Counted from the first letter of the stretch, positions 51,148 through 60,285 are shown. The stretch: 64,000 bases of DNA from Ferrimonas sp048263965 (GCF_048263965.1 NZ_JBLXDO010000021.1:1-64000), one strand, 5' to 3'. Numbers and translations: made by a program. The notes: generated from the sequence alone by a model not told the origin.

Positions 51148-51363
51148 ATGTCGAAACTTATCAATTACCTCAATGAGTTGGATTCTAACGCAGAGCTGCA
51201 GTCTGCTCACGTAGAGGATGCGGAAGCGGCGATGCGCAGCTTTGGACTCAGTGACAATGAGGTTGCCGCAGTGCTCTCAGGAGACAGCACTCAAATCGCC
51301 GAAGCGGCAGGGGTGGACGATCCTGAGATGATTGTTCGTGCGCCGCAAGTTCAACAGAATTAA
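51148..51363 (+). CDS. Borosin-type RiPP precursor peptide, locus 2 (SonA-like)
   Basis: 71 residues. The leader has the layout of split-borosin precursors such as SonA of Shewanella: an N-terminal helix 'LINYLNELDSNAEL', then 'AAMRSFGLSDNEVAAVLSGD' with the conserved A-M-x3-G-L-x-D/x-x-V-x-S/T-G-D pattern I recall for the LigA-like borosin binding domain. After G55 a short tail 'DDPEMIVRAPQVQQN' would contain the core, with 'MIV' as likely methylation targets. The start follows AAGGGAATAGAG. The GGDEF gene begins ten bases after the stop and the methyltransferase is two genes on. No homologue was tested. Confidence 0.78.
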   Translation: MSKLINYLNELDSNAELQSAHVEDAEAAMRSFGLSDNEVAAVLSGDSTQIAEAAGVDDPEMIVRAPQVQQN

Positions 51364-51372
51364 CTGTCCCTG

Positions 51373-53205
51373 ATGCGGATTTGGCACAGGGGTCTAACAT
51401 CACTGTTGCTGAGTACCGTATTGCTGTACGCAGGCGTCGCATTTGCTAATGGCGCGTCGGTTTCGGATCTCAGTCAGGAGATAGAGCGCATCCCTCAGCT
51501 TGCCTATGAGTCGCCAGCTGAGGCGGACGCGATCATCAAGCGCGTGAGAAGGAGCCTGGATCTGCTGACTCAGGAGTCTAAAGAGCGCTTCTTTCTCTTT
51601 GAGGCTTACTTTTATGGAGTGAGCCAAAAACAGCAAAAACGTCTTGAGTTACTTCTTTCATATGACTGGAGTGGTTCCCAACCTAAATATCAGGCCAGGG
51701 CATATCAACAGATTGTAGAAGCTCACGTTAATCTCAATCAGTTCGATCACGCTTTAGATAACCTTGATTTAGCCATTCACCTGCTGCCTTTGTTGCAGGA
51801 GGACATGGCCAAGATGCTGATCCTCCATTCTGCATACACCGTTTTTTCAACCCTGTATCGATATGATCAGGCACTCAAATTTGCCGACCGAATTACAGCC
51901 CTTGGGAGAGAGGGTAACTCTAAGCGAATTCAATGTTATGGCATGACTAATCGGTTGGATGCCCTGTTTCTTGATGGGCAGTTTGAGCGAGTGCTACTGG
52001 AGGCCGACGATGCCATAGCGCTATGTCTTTCAAGCCAGGACCAGCTTTCAGCAGATCTTATTAGGGTTTACCAACTTGTTGCATCCATGCAGGTGTATGG
52101 CGGGGCGTTGTACGAGGAGCAGGCTGAAGCCCTGTATGCTCAATTAAAAGAGAATCAGCAAGAGTACACAATATTCCTTGAGCATGCTCTTGGGGCTCAT
52201 TATTTCTATCAGGGGCATATTGAAAAAGCGGGCGAGTTTTATCTTCGAGCATTTAATCGGGCCGATGAGTTGGATCTGCTGCGACTAAAGCCCAAGCTTG
52301 CGGAAGCGGTGGCTAAGGTGAAGTGGCGCCAGCAGCGCTGGGATGAGTACGCCGCGTTCATCAATTTGACCATCGATGCCCACAAAGCCTACGAGCAGGA
52401 TCTTTATGACAAGTCGGTCTATTTTCACCTGGCAAAAATTAATGCTGAGGATATAGAGGGGCAGTTGAAGATCATCGAGGCAAAAAACCGAGAGTTGCAG
52501 CTGCAAAATCAGCTGGCCGAAACTCGTTTTAAGCATATCCGTATTCTGTTTGCCTGGGCATCCATTGGCTGCTTGGCGCTGTTTGCTTTGGTGGTTTTTG
52601 TTCAAAGGCAGAAGGCCAAGATTAAGATCTCTCTGGAGACCGATACCCTGACCAAAGTGCTGTCCCGGGTGAGTTTGATGGAGTCTTGTACCAAGGCGGT
52701 GACTGAGGCGAAGCGGCGGGAGCAGCCTTTGTCTCTGGTGGTGTTTGATTTGGACCACTTCAAGAAGATTAACGATACCTTCGGTCATGCGGTGGGAGAC
52801 TGGGTGCTGAAGACGGTGTCTCGTGTGGTGCGCAACAGCATCCGTGACAAGGATATACTGGGTCGACTGGGTGGTGAGGAGTTCGTTATCTGCCTGCCCA
52901 ATACGGATATCGAGCAGGCCAGGCAGTTGTCGGAACGCTGTCGTGAGGGTTTGGAGCGGATCATTGCGCCAGTGGCCAACAACAAACTGGATATCAGTGC
53001 CAGTTTCGGGGTGGCCAAGCTGGACGAGACCGTGGACAGTCTGGATAAGCTTCTGGTGACCGCCGATAAGTGCCTGTATCAGGCCAAGCATCTGGGACGC
53101 AACCGGGTAGCGACGGTACTGGATGATGGTTGTACCGAAGCCTATAAGCCGTCGATGGGTCTGTGTTCTCTGCAAGCTGAGCATGGCCGGACACCACTGA
53201 AGTAG
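51373..53205 (+). CDS. TPR-GGDEF diguanylate cyclase, borosin locus 2
   Basis: 610 residues. Signal peptide (1-25, 'LLYAGVAFA'), a helical TPR-like periplasmic region (about 30-350), a coiled coil, one membrane helix (about 388-411) and a cytoplasmic GGDEF domain beginning with D424 ('DTLTKVLSR'). The active site is intact: 'LGRLGGEEFVICLP' with G500-G501-E502-E503-F504, and R491-x-x-D494 lies five residues before it, the canonical c-di-GMP inhibitory site. It should make c-di-GMP from GTP in response to a periplasmic signal. It begins ten bases after the precursor gene and is followed by a terminator before the methyltransferase gene. Paralogue at 14950-16704. Confidence 0.92.
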   Translation: MRIWHRGLTSLLLSTVLLYAGVAFANGASVSDLSQEIERIPQLAYESPAEADAIIKRVRRSLDLLTQESKERFFLFEAYFYGVSQKQQKRLELLLSYDWSGSQPKYQARAYQQIVEAHVNLNQFDHALDNLDLAIHLLPLLQEDMAKMLILHSAYTVFSTLYRYDQALKFADRITALGREGNSKRIQCYGMTNRLDALFLDGQFERVLLEADDAIALCLSSQDQLSADLIRVYQLVASMQVYGGALYEEQAEALYAQLKENQQEYTIFLEHALGAHYFYQGHIEKAGEFYLRAFNRADELDLLRLKPKLAEAVAKVKWRQQRWDEYAAFINLTIDAHKAYEQDLYDKSVYFHLAKINAEDIEGQLKIIEAKNRELQLQNQLAETRFKHIRILFAWASIGCLALFALVVFVQRQKAKIKISLETDTLTKVLSRVSLMESCTKAVTEAKRREQPLSLVVFDLDHFKKINDTFGHAVGDWVLKTVSRVVRNSIRDKDILGRLGGEEFVICLPNTDIEQARQLSERCREGLERIIAPVANNKLDISASFGVAKLDETVDSLDKLLVTADKCLYQAKHLGRNRVATVLDDGCTEAYKPSMGLCSLQAEHGRTPLK

Positions 53206-53210
53206 AGAGG

Positions 53211-53255
53211 GCATACCCGGCGGCGGCTTGTGGCTGTCGCCGGGTATGCTTTTTT
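53211..53255 (+). terminator. Internal terminator between GGDEF and methyltransferase genes
   Basis: GCATACCCGGCG (53211-53222) pairs perfectly with CGCCGGGTATGC (53238-53249), followed by six T. Despite this the methyltransferase gene starts only 22 bases later, so readthrough or a separate promoter is required. Confidence 0.88.
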
Positions 53256-53276
53256 GTTGTAAGAAGAGATCGAGCG

Positions 53277-54080
53277 ATGAGCAAACAGGGCAGTTTGGTT
53301 TGTGTGGGCTCCGGGATGCGGCTGGCGGGTCAGCTGACCCCGAAGGCCAAGAGCTGCATTGAGCAGGCGGACGTGGTGCTGGCGGCCATGGCCAACCACC
53401 TGAGCCGTCAGTGGATCAAGGAGATGAGTAAGGAGTATCGCTGCCTGCTGGATCTCTATGGAGAGGGCGGCGGCGAAGGCAAACCCCGGGGCCAGACCTA
53501 CGACGAGATGGCCGAGCGCATCATGGAGGAGGTCCGCAAGGGGCGCAGGGTGTGTGCGGTGTTCTACGGCCACCCCTCGGTGTTCTCCTGCATCTCCAAG
53601 AAGGCGATTGATCTCGCCAGGGCTGAGGAGTTTCCTGCCTATATGGAACCGGGGATTTCGGCGGCGGACTGCTTGTATGCGGATCTGGAGATCGACCCGG
53701 CCAGTGCCGGCGAGCAGGCGATGGAGTGCACCCAGTTTATGATTTATGAGCGGCGCATCGACCCCAGTGCGCTGCTGATCCTGTGGCAGCCTGGCGTCGC
53801 CGGAGATCTCTCCATGAAGCGGTTTGAGACCCATCAGGCGTATATCAAGCTGCTGGTGGAGAAGCTGTCCCGGGATTATCCGCTGGACCATGAGGTGACC
53901 CTGTACGAGGCGGCCACCTCACCGCTGGAGTCCACCCGCATCGAGCGGCTGCCTCTGGCCGAGTTGCCCCAGGCCACCTTGAATCAGATCACCACTTTGG
54001 TGGTGCCACCCTGTCGGGAGATGGCTCCGGATAATGCCATGTTGGATAAGCTGAAAACCTTGGCTGAAACCGTGTGGTAG
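53277..54080 (+). CDS. Borosin-type alpha-N-methyltransferase, locus 2 (SonM-like)
   Basis: 267 residues of the tetrapyrrole methylase fold. Key segments: 'SLVCVGSGMRLAGQLT' (SAM loop), 'VFYGHPSVFS' (95-104), 'PGISAADCLYADLEID' (125-140) and 'LLILWQPGVAGD'. Tyr61 and the Arg71-x3-Tyr75 pair match the Tyr/Arg-x3-Tyr catalytic residues described for OphMA. It should N-methylate backbone amides of the peptide at 51148-51363, using SAM. The start follows AAGAGATCGAGCG. It is similar in layout, but clearly divergent in sequence, to the enzyme at 16708-17487, so each probably serves its own precursor. It ends at a bidirectional terminator. Confidence 0.87.
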   Translation: MSKQGSLVCVGSGMRLAGQLTPKAKSCIEQADVVLAAMANHLSRQWIKEMSKEYRCLLDLYGEGGGEGKPRGQTYDEMAERIMEEVRKGRRVCAVFYGHPSVFSCISKKAIDLARAEEFPAYMEPGISAADCLYADLEIDPASAGEQAMECTQFMIYERRIDPSALLILWQPGVAGDLSMKRFETHQAYIKLLVEKLSRDYPLDHEVTLYEAATSPLESTRIERLPLAELPQATLNQITTLVVPPCREMAPDNAMLDKLKTLAETVW

Positions 54081-54108
54081 TGTCGGCTTTAGAACGGAAT
54101 GACAATAG

Positions 54109-54137
54109 AAAGGGCAGCCCAATGGCTGCCCTTTGTT
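54109..54137. terminator. Bidirectional terminator
   Basis: AAAGGGCAGCC pairs with GGCTGCCCTTT around CAAT, between borosin locus 2 and the end of the convergent his operon. Confidence 0.85.
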
Positions 54138-54158
54138 CTATGCAGTTCTGTTAAACCG

Positions 54159-54755
54159 CTACTTATGTCGCTCCGCCAGTCTGGCGATCACCTCGGGCAA
54201 GGGCACCTGCTGCTGCTCCAGCAGTACGGTGAGGTGGTAGAGCAGGTCGGCGGTCTCATCCAGCAGGTTTTCCCTGTCGTTGGTGGCGGCGGCCAGGGCC
54301 ACTTCCACCCCCTCTTCACCGACTTTCTGGGCCACCCGTCTGGGGTTGCCCGCCAATAGCTTGGCGGTGTAGCTGCTGTCTGGGTCGGCGTTTCGGCGAG
54401 CGGCCACCACCTGGGCCAGTTTGCTCAGGAAGGGCTGATTGTCCAAGTCGTTAAAGCAGCTGGTGTTGCCCAGGTGGCAGGTGGGGCCGGCAGGGGTGGC
54501 CTGCACCAAGATGGCGTCGTTGTCGCAGTCGGTGCCAATGCTCACCAGGGTAAGCACATTGCCGGAGCTCTCCCCCTTGGTCCACAGCCTGTCCTTGGAG
54601 CGGCTGTAGAAGGTGACCTTGCCGCTCTCCAGGGTGACCGCCAGGGCCTCCGGGTTCATGTAACCCAGCATCAGCACCTGACCGCTGTGGTGGTCCTGAA
54701 CCACGGCGGGGACCAGGTTGTTCATCTTGTTCCAATCGATTGAGAGAGTGGTCAT
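54159..54755 (-). CDS. hisI: Bifunctional phosphoribosyl-AMP cyclohydrolase / phosphoribosyl-ATP pyrophosphatase
   Basis: 198 residues (HisIE). The cyclohydrolase half has 'GTDCDNDAILV' and 'PTCHLGNTSCF' for metal binding; the C-terminal pyrophosphatase half has 'VAQKVGEEGVEVALAA' and 'DETADLLYHLTVLL'. It catalyses steps 2 and 3 of histidine synthesis. The open frame continues upstream in the hisF gene, but the ATG at 54755 overlaps the hisF stop (ATGA) and is the family start. Last gene of the operon. Confidence 0.95.
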   Translation of the reverse strand: MTTLSIDWNKMNNLVPAVVQDHHSGQVLMLGYMNPEALAVTLESGKVTFYSRSKDRLWTKGESSGNVLTLVSIGTDCDNDAILVQATPAGPTCHLGNTSCFNDLDNQPFLSKLAQVVAARRNADPDSSYTAKLLAGNPRRVAQKVGEEGVEVALAAATNDRENLLDETADLLYHLTVLLEQQQVPLPEVIARLAERHK

Positions 54756-55525
54756 AGCCGTACCTCGATGCCTTGCTGTTTCAGATAGCCCTTGAGCTCC
54801 ATGATATCGATGATCTGTTTGTGGAACACCGAGGCGGCCAGGGCGCCGTCCACCCGGGCCTGTTTGAACACTTCGGCGAAGTGCTCCATGGCTCCGGCAC
54901 CGCCGGAGGCGATCAGCGGCAGGCCACTGACCTGACGGATGGCGCTGAGCTGGTCGATGTCGTAGCCCTTGCGCACGCCGTCCTGGTTCATCACGTTGAG
55001 GACAATCTCGCCGGCGCCGCGCTTCTCCACCTCTTGGGCCCAGTCCTGGGTGTACCACTGGGTCTGACGGGTGGCAGACTCGTCGCCGGTGAACTGGTAC
55101 ACCTTGTAGCTGCCGCTCTCCCTGTCGAACCAGGAGTCGATGCCCACCACTACGCACTGGCGGCCGAAGGTGTCGTTGAGGCGGGTGATCAGGCTGGGGT
55201 CCGCCAGGGCGGGGGAGTTCACCGAGATCTTATCTGCGCCATCCGCCAGGATCTGGCGGGCGTCTTCGATGGTGCGAATGCCGCCGGCGACGCAGAAGGG
55301 GATGTCCAGGCGCTCGGCCACGGCGCTGACCCAGCTCTTGTCCACGGTGCGGCCGTCGCTGCTGGCGGTGATGTCGTAGAACACCAGTTCATCGGCGCCC
55401 TCGTCGGCGTAGCGTTGGGCCAGGTTGAGGATGTCGCCCACCACCTCGTGGTTGCGAAACTGCACGCCCTTGACCACCTGGCCCGCCTTGACGTCCAGGC
55501 AGGGGATTATCCGTTTTGCCAGCAT
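54752..55525 (-). CDS. hisF: Imidazole glycerol phosphate synthase cyclase subunit
   Basis: 257 residues, a (beta-alpha)8 barrel with 'IIPCLDVKAGQVVKGV' at the N-terminus (Asp of the active site) and 'VVVGIDSWFDRESG' with the second catalytic Asp. It forms the ammonia-channelling synthase with HisH. Overlaps hisA by 19 bases and hisI by four. Confidence 0.97.
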   Translation of the reverse strand: MLAKRIIPCLDVKAGQVVKGVQFRNHEVVGDILNLAQRYADEGADELVFYDITASSDGRTVDKSWVSAVAERLDIPFCVAGGIRTIEDARQILADGADKISVNSPALADPSLITRLNDTFGRQCVVVGIDSWFDRESGSYKVYQFTGDESATRQTQWYTQDWAQEVEKRGAGEIVLNVMNQDGVRKGYDIDQLSAIRQVSGLPLIASGGAGAMEHFAEVFKQARVDGALAASVFHKQIIDIMELKGYLKQQGIEVRL

Positions 55526-56244
55526 GCCAGTGCCTCCTCGATGGTAAAGCGGCCGGTGAGCAGGGCCTTGCCGATGATGATGCCGCCGATGCCGATGGCC
55601 TTAAGCTGCTTGAGATCCTCCAGCTCGGCGATGCCGCCGGAAGCCTGCCAGCTTATCTCCGGGTATTGGCCAATCAGGGTCTGGTAGAGGGCCACGTTGG
55701 GGCCGGTGAGCATGCCGTCGCGGTCGATGTCGGTGCACAGCACGTGCTTGAGGCCAGCCTGGCGCAGCGGGGCGATCACCTCTTCCACCAACTTGCCCGA
55801 GCCTTTCTGCCAGCCGTGGGTGGCCACCTGGGCGTTGCGCTGATCGTCCAGCAGCAGGTCCAGGGCGACGGTGATGCGCTCGGCGCCGAACTCCTGGATC
55901 CAGTCCGCCACCAGTTGTGGATCGCGGGCGGCCAGGGAGCCGATGACCACCTTGTCCACGCCCAGCTTCAGCAGGGCCTCCACCTCCGCTTTGTCGCGGA
56001 TGCCACCGCCCACCTGGATGGGGCAATTGAGGTTTTCCACCAGCCGGGTCAGGGTGTCCAGCTGGCGGTTGGCGGGATCCTTGGCGCCGTCGAGGTCGAC
56101 GATGTGCAGCAGGGCACTGCCGGCGTCGCGGTAGTGGCTGAGCTGGGCCAGGGGATCGGTATCAAATTGGGTCACCTGGTTGAAATCGCCCTTTTTCAGA
56201 CGCACCACCTGGCCGTTGATTAAATCGATGGCTGGAATGATCAC
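55507..56244 (-). CDS. hisA: ProFAR isomerase
   Basis: 245 residues, a (beta-alpha)8 barrel with 'IIPAIDLINGQVVRLKKGD', 'IQVGGGIRDKAEVEALL' and 'CTDIDRDGMLTGPN'. It isomerises ProFAR to PRFAR. The stop region overlaps hisF and the start overlaps the hisH stop. Confidence 0.97.
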   Translation of the reverse strand: MIIPAIDLINGQVVRLKKGDFNQVTQFDTDPLAQLSHYRDAGSALLHIVDLDGAKDPANRQLDTLTRLVENLNCPIQVGGGIRDKAEVEALLKLGVDKVVIGSLAARDPQLVADWIQEFGAERITVALDLLLDDQRNAQVATHGWQKGSGKLVEEVIAPLRQAGLKHVLCTDIDRDGMLTGPNVALYQTLIGQYPEISWQASGGIAELEDLKQLKAIGIGGIIIGKALLTGRFTIEEALACWQNG

Positions 56245-56861
56245 GCTGTCATCTCCAAGAAATTGCTGAGTATCTTAGCGCCCACGGCGCCACTGCGTTC
56301 GGGGTGAAACTGCACCCCCATCAGGTTGTCCCGGCCCACGGCGGCGGAGAAGGGCTGGCCGTAGTCGCTGCTGGCCAGGGTGAGTTCGCCGATTGGGGCC
56401 GCGTAGCTGTGGACGAAGTAGACGTAGCTGCCCTCATCGATGCCGTCGAACAGCGGGTGGTCGCTGGGGGACAGGGTGTTCCAGCCCATGTGGGGCAAGG
56501 GCTGACCGGCGGTGTCCAACTGGGCGACCTTGAAGGGCAGCAGGCCGGTCATGGGCGTCTGCTCGCCGCCGGTGGCACTCTCCTCGCTGGCCAGGCCCAG
56601 CAGCTGCATCCCCAGGCAGATCCCCAGCAGGGGCTGGGTGACCTTGCCCAAAGTGTCCAGCACACCGCTCTGTTTCAGCGCGGCCATGCCGGCGCCGGCG
56701 CTGCCGACCCCGGGGAGGATCAACCTCGGGCTGGCGAGGATCACCTCCGGATCCCGGCTGACGGTGACCTGGGCGCCCAGGCGGGCCAGGGCGAAGCGTA
56801 CCGACGCCAGGTTGGCGCAGCCGGTGTCGATGATGGTGACTTGTGGGGCTTCCTGGCTCAT
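56241..56861 (-). CDS. hisH: Imidazole glycerol phosphate synthase glutaminase subunit
   Basis: 206 residues, class I glutamine amidotransferase with oxyanion/nucleophile motif 'LLGICLGMQLLG' (Cys) and 'VQFHPERSG' (His, Glu). It supplies ammonia to HisF. Overlaps hisB by one base and hisA by four. Confidence 0.96.
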   Translation of the reverse strand: MSQEAPQVTIIDTGCANLASVRFALARLGAQVTVSRDPEVILASPRLILPGVGSAGAGMAALKQSGVLDTLGKVTQPLLGICLGMQLLGLASEESATGGEQTPMTGLLPFKVAQLDTAGQPLPHMGWNTLSPSDHPLFDGIDEGSYVYFVHSYAAPIGELTLASSDYGQPFSAAVGRDNLMGVQFHPERSGAVGAKILSNFLEMTA

Positions 56862-57928
56862 TAGAGCACCCCCTTGGAGGAGGGCAGTTCACTGCCTTCG
56901 ATGCGCACCGCCTGGCGCAGGGTTCGGCCAAACACCTTGAACAGCGCCTCCACCTTGTGGTGCTCGTTGTCGCCGTCCACGGACAGGTGCAGGGTGGCGC
57001 CCAGGCTGTCGGCCAGGGAGCGGAAGAAGTGGGAGACCATCTCGGTGCTGAGATCGCCTACCTTGTCGCGGCTGAACTCGGCTTCGAAGCGCAGGTAGGG
57101 GCGGCCGGACAGGTCCAGCAGGCACTGGGCACCGGTCTCGTCCATGGGCAGGGCGAAGCCAAAGCGGCCGATGCCTCGCTTGTCACCCAGGGCCTGCTTC
57201 AGGGCCTGGCCCAGGGTCAGGGCCACGTCCTCGACGCTGTGGTGTTCGTCGATGTGCAGGTCGCCGCTCATGGACAGGGTCAGGCCGATGCCGCCGTGGG
57301 TGGCGATCTGCTCCAGCATGTGGTCGAAGAAGCCCACGCCGGTGTTGATGCTCACCGGGCCCGGTTTGTCCAGGTCCACCTCAATCTGGATGTCGGTCTC
57401 ACGGGTGGTGCGCCGGGCGGTGGCACGACGTTCACCCTGGGTGAGCTGAGCCAGGATCTGTTCCCAGCCGAAGTTGTCCCTGTCGTAGCGGATGCCAGCT
57501 ACGCCCATGGCGCGGGCCAGCTCCATGTCGGTCTCCCGGTCGCCGATGACTGCGGAGCGGGTGAAGTCCACCTTGCCCTGGGTCAGGTAGTCGCGCACCA
57601 GCCCCAGCTTGGGCTTGCGGCAGCTGCAGTTGTCGCTGTCGAAGTGGGGGCAGATCAGCACCTCGTCGAAGCGCACCCCCTGGCTGGTGAACAGCGCCAT
57701 CATGGCGTTGTGGGGGGCATCGAAGTCTGCCTGGGGGAAACTGTCGGTGCCCAGACCGTCCTGGTTGGAGACCATCACCAGGCGGTAGCCCGCCTGCTGC
57801 AACGCCAGCAGGGCCGGCACCACGGCGGGCTCAAATACCAGCTTCTCCAGGGAGTCGAGTTGTTTGTCAATGGGCGGCTCCTCTACCAGGGTGCCGTCGC
57901 GGTCGATAAAGAGGATGGGTTGTTTCAT
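56861..57928 (-). CDS. hisB: Bifunctional histidinol-phosphatase / imidazoleglycerol-phosphate dehydratase
   Basis: 355 residues, the bifunctional enterobacterial form. The N-terminal HAD phosphatase has 'LFIDRDGTLVEEPPID' and a Cys/His zinc site 'CPHFDSDNCSCRKP'; the C-terminal dehydratase has 'FFDHMLEQIATHGG' and 'DEHHSVEDVALTLGQA'. It catalyses steps 7 and 9 of the pathway. hisC lies two bases upstream. Confidence 0.96.
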   Translation of the reverse strand: MKQPILFIDRDGTLVEEPPIDKQLDSLEKLVFEPAVVPALLALQQAGYRLVMVSNQDGLGTDSFPQADFDAPHNAMMALFTSQGVRFDEVLICPHFDSDNCSCRKPKLGLVRDYLTQGKVDFTRSAVIGDRETDMELARAMGVAGIRYDRDNFGWEQILAQLTQGERRATARRTTRETDIQIEVDLDKPGPVSINTGVGFFDHMLEQIATHGGIGLTLSMSGDLHIDEHHSVEDVALTLGQALKQALGDKRGIGRFGFALPMDETGAQCLLDLSGRPYLRFEAEFSRDKVGDLSTEMVSHFFRSLADSLGATLHLSVDGDNEHHKVEALFKVFGRTLRQAVRIEGSELPSSKGVL

Positions 57929-57930
57929 GG

Positions 57931-58977
57931 TTATGCATCCTGTTGAAAAGCGGTCAGGGCGTTGGTGAGCAGCTCCATTTCGGAATCGCTGCCGATGCTG
58001 ATTCTGAGCCAGCCGGGCAGGGCGCCGTAGGCTCGAATCAGTATTCCCTGAGTTTGTAGGGTTTTAAAGAGGTCGTCGGCGCCATCGGCCTTAAACAGAA
58101 CAAAGTTGGCGGCAGACTCCAGCACCTGATCGACATAAGCCAGTGTGCTGAGGGCGGCCACCAGGGCGCTGCGGCGGGCATTAAGCTGAGCCACCTGGCT
58201 CTGCATGCGGCGGATGCCAAAGTCGCTCAGGGTCTCCAGGGCCAGGTCGGCCACGGGCTTGGGCACAGGGTAGGGGGCGATCACCTTCTCCAGCATGGTG
58301 ATGATCTCTTTGCCTGCCAGCAGGAAGCCGCAGCGGGCGCCGGCCAGGGCAAACGCCTTGGAGAGGGTGCGCAGCACCACCAGGTTGGGGCAACCGCCAA
58401 TGGCGTCTGCCAGGCTCTGATCGGCGCAGAACTCAATGTAGGCTTCATCCACCACCACCAGGGTGTCCGGCAGGGCGTCCGCCAGGGCCAGCAGATCCTC
58501 GCGCGGCACCAGGGTGCCTGTGGGGTTGTTGGGATTGCAGACGAACACCAGTTTGGCACCGCGGCCCGCCTCGGTCAGCGCCAATGGCAACTGATAGTCC
58601 TCCTCCCAGGGCACCGCCTGATACTCGACGCCGCAGGTGAGGGCGCTGATGCCGTACATGCCGTAGCTGGGGGCCAGGCTGACCACCTTGTCCTGACCGG
58701 GCACACAGAAGGTGCGGATCAGCAGCTCAATTCCTTCGTCGGCGCCGCGGGTGATCAACAGCTGCTCCGGGCGCACGCCGGCATAGCCTGCGTAGGCGGC
58801 GCGCAGCTCCGGCGGCTGACAGTCCGGGTAGCGGTTGACGTCAGCCACATTGGCGTTACGCCAGGGGCTCTCGTTGGCATTGAGCCAGATATCGCCGCCA
58901 CTCATGCTGCGGCGGGCGGAGGCGTAGGGAACGAGTTCCCTCAGTTCGGGGCGACAGAGGCGTTCGGCCAGGTTCAT
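57931..58977 (-). CDS. hisC: Histidinol-phosphate aminotransferase
   Basis: 348 residues, PLP fold type I. 'LITRGADEGIELLIRTF', 'CNPNNPTG', 'VVDEAYIEF' and the Schiff-base Lys in 'LRTLSKAFALAGARCG' are all present. It carries out step 8, using glutamate as amino donor. Close spacing within the operon. Confidence 0.95.
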   Translation of the reverse strand: MNLAERLCRPELRELVPYASARRSMSGGDIWLNANESPWRNANVADVNRYPDCQPPELRAAYAGYAGVRPEQLLITRGADEGIELLIRTFCVPGQDKVVSLAPSYGMYGISALTCGVEYQAVPWEEDYQLPLALTEAGRGAKLVFVCNPNNPTGTLVPREDLLALADALPDTLVVVDEAYIEFCADQSLADAIGGCPNLVVLRTLSKAFALAGARCGFLLAGKEIITMLEKVIAPYPVPKPVADLALETLSDFGIRRMQSQVAQLNARRSALVAALSTLAYVDQVLESAANFVLFKADGADDLFKTLQTQGILIRAYGALPGWLRISIGSDSEMELLTNALTAFQQDA

Positions 58978-58994
58978 TACTGCTCTCCTTACTC

Positions 58995-60275
58995 TTAATC
59001 CAGTTGCGCCATGCGTAGGGACACTGCCTTGGCGTGGGCGTCCAGGCCTTCGGCGTCAGCCAGGGCGATCACCGTGGGGGCCAGTCCTTTGAGACCGTCG
59101 CGGCTCAGCTCCTGCACCGTATAGCGACGGCAGAAGTCCGCCAGGGACAGACTCGACGCACTGCGGGAGGCGCCATAGGTGGGCAGCACGTGGTTGGTGC
59201 CACTGGCGTAGTCGCCCACAGACTCCGGCGACCAGGGGCCGAGGAAGATGGAACCGGCGGCGCGCAGTGTGCCCAGCAGCTCTCTGGGGGCTTGGGTCTG
59301 CACAATAAGGTGCTCGGGGCCATAGGCGTTGGAGACCTCACAGGCCTGCGCCAGGCTCTCTACCACCAGGGCGCGGCTCTGTGACAGGGCGGCGGCGGCG
59401 ATCTCCTTGCGGCTCAGGGTGGTGAGCTGACTCACTAGGGCGGCGTTGACCCGTTCGGCGAAGCTGTCGCTGAGACACACCAGCATCGCCTGGCTGTCCT
59501 CGCCGTGTTCTGCCTGGGAGAGCAGGTCGGCGGCCACGAATTCGGGGTTGGCGTCGTCATCGGCGATCACCAGCACCTCGGAGGGGCCTGCGGGCATGTC
59601 GATGGCGGTGCCACTCTGGCTGACCTGGGTCTTGGCTTCGGTGACGAAACGGTTGCCCGGGCCGAAGATCTTGTCCACCTTGGGCACGGTCTCGGTGCCA
59701 AAGGCGAGGGCGGCGATGGCCTGGGCGCCGCCGATGGGGAACAGCTGCTGCACCCCACAGCGCCAGGCGGCGTAGCAGATGGCGTCGCTCACCGGAGGCG
59801 GAGTGGTCATCACCCGCACGTCGCAGCCAGCCAGCTTGGCGGGCAGGGCCTGCATCAACACCGAGGAGACCAGGGGGGCACTGCCGCCGGGAACATAGAG
59901 GCCCACCCGCTCAATGGCTTCGCTGCGCAATTCGCAGACGACGCCGGGCTGGGTTTCCACTCGTACCGGCTGGAACTGCTGAGCGTCGTGGAAGGCGGTC
60001 AGGTTGTCGATGGCGGCGTCGATGGCGGCCTTGAGGCTGGCATCGATGCGCTGGCCACGGCGGCCCAGTTCGTCGTTGTCGTAGGCCAGGGCGTCGGGAC
60101 GGCCTCCGTCAAACTTCTCGCTCAGTTCAAGCAGGGCGTTGTCGCCACCCCTGCGAACCTGGTCGAGGATGGCCGCCACCGCCTGGGTGAGATCCCGGCT
60201 CTGCACTTGATCCGCCCGGGCCAGAGCCAGAGTCTGTTCGGTGTCGCACAGCTGGTTCCAGTTGAGTACTTTCAT
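58995..60275 (-). CDS. hisD: Histidinol dehydrogenase
   Basis: 426 residues from the ATG at 60275; the open frame continues upstream into hisG in another frame. Characteristic segments are 'VGLYVPGGSAPLVSSVLM', 'DMPAGPSEVLVIADD', 'LLSQAEHGEDSQAML' (zinc and active-site His) and 'ASGTNHVLPT'. NAD-dependent last two steps of histidine synthesis. Ten bases separate it from hisG. Confidence 0.96.
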   Translation of the reverse strand: MKVLNWNQLCDTEQTLALARADQVQSRDLTQAVAAILDQVRRGGDNALLELSEKFDGGRPDALAYDNDELGRRGQRIDASLKAAIDAAIDNLTAFHDAQQFQPVRVETQPGVVCELRSEAIERVGLYVPGGSAPLVSSVLMQALPAKLAGCDVRVMTTPPPVSDAICYAAWRCGVQQLFPIGGAQAIAALAFGTETVPKVDKIFGPGNRFVTEAKTQVSQSGTAIDMPAGPSEVLVIADDDANPEFVAADLLSQAEHGEDSQAMLVCLSDSFAERVNAALVSQLTTLSRKEIAAAALSQSRALVVESLAQACEVSNAYGPEHLIVQTQAPRELLGTLRAAGSIFLGPWSPESVGDYASGTNHVLPTYGASRSASSLSLADFCRRYTVQELSRDGLKGLAPTVIALADAEGLDAHAKAVSLRMAQLD

Positions 60276-60285
60276 CTCTAACCTC

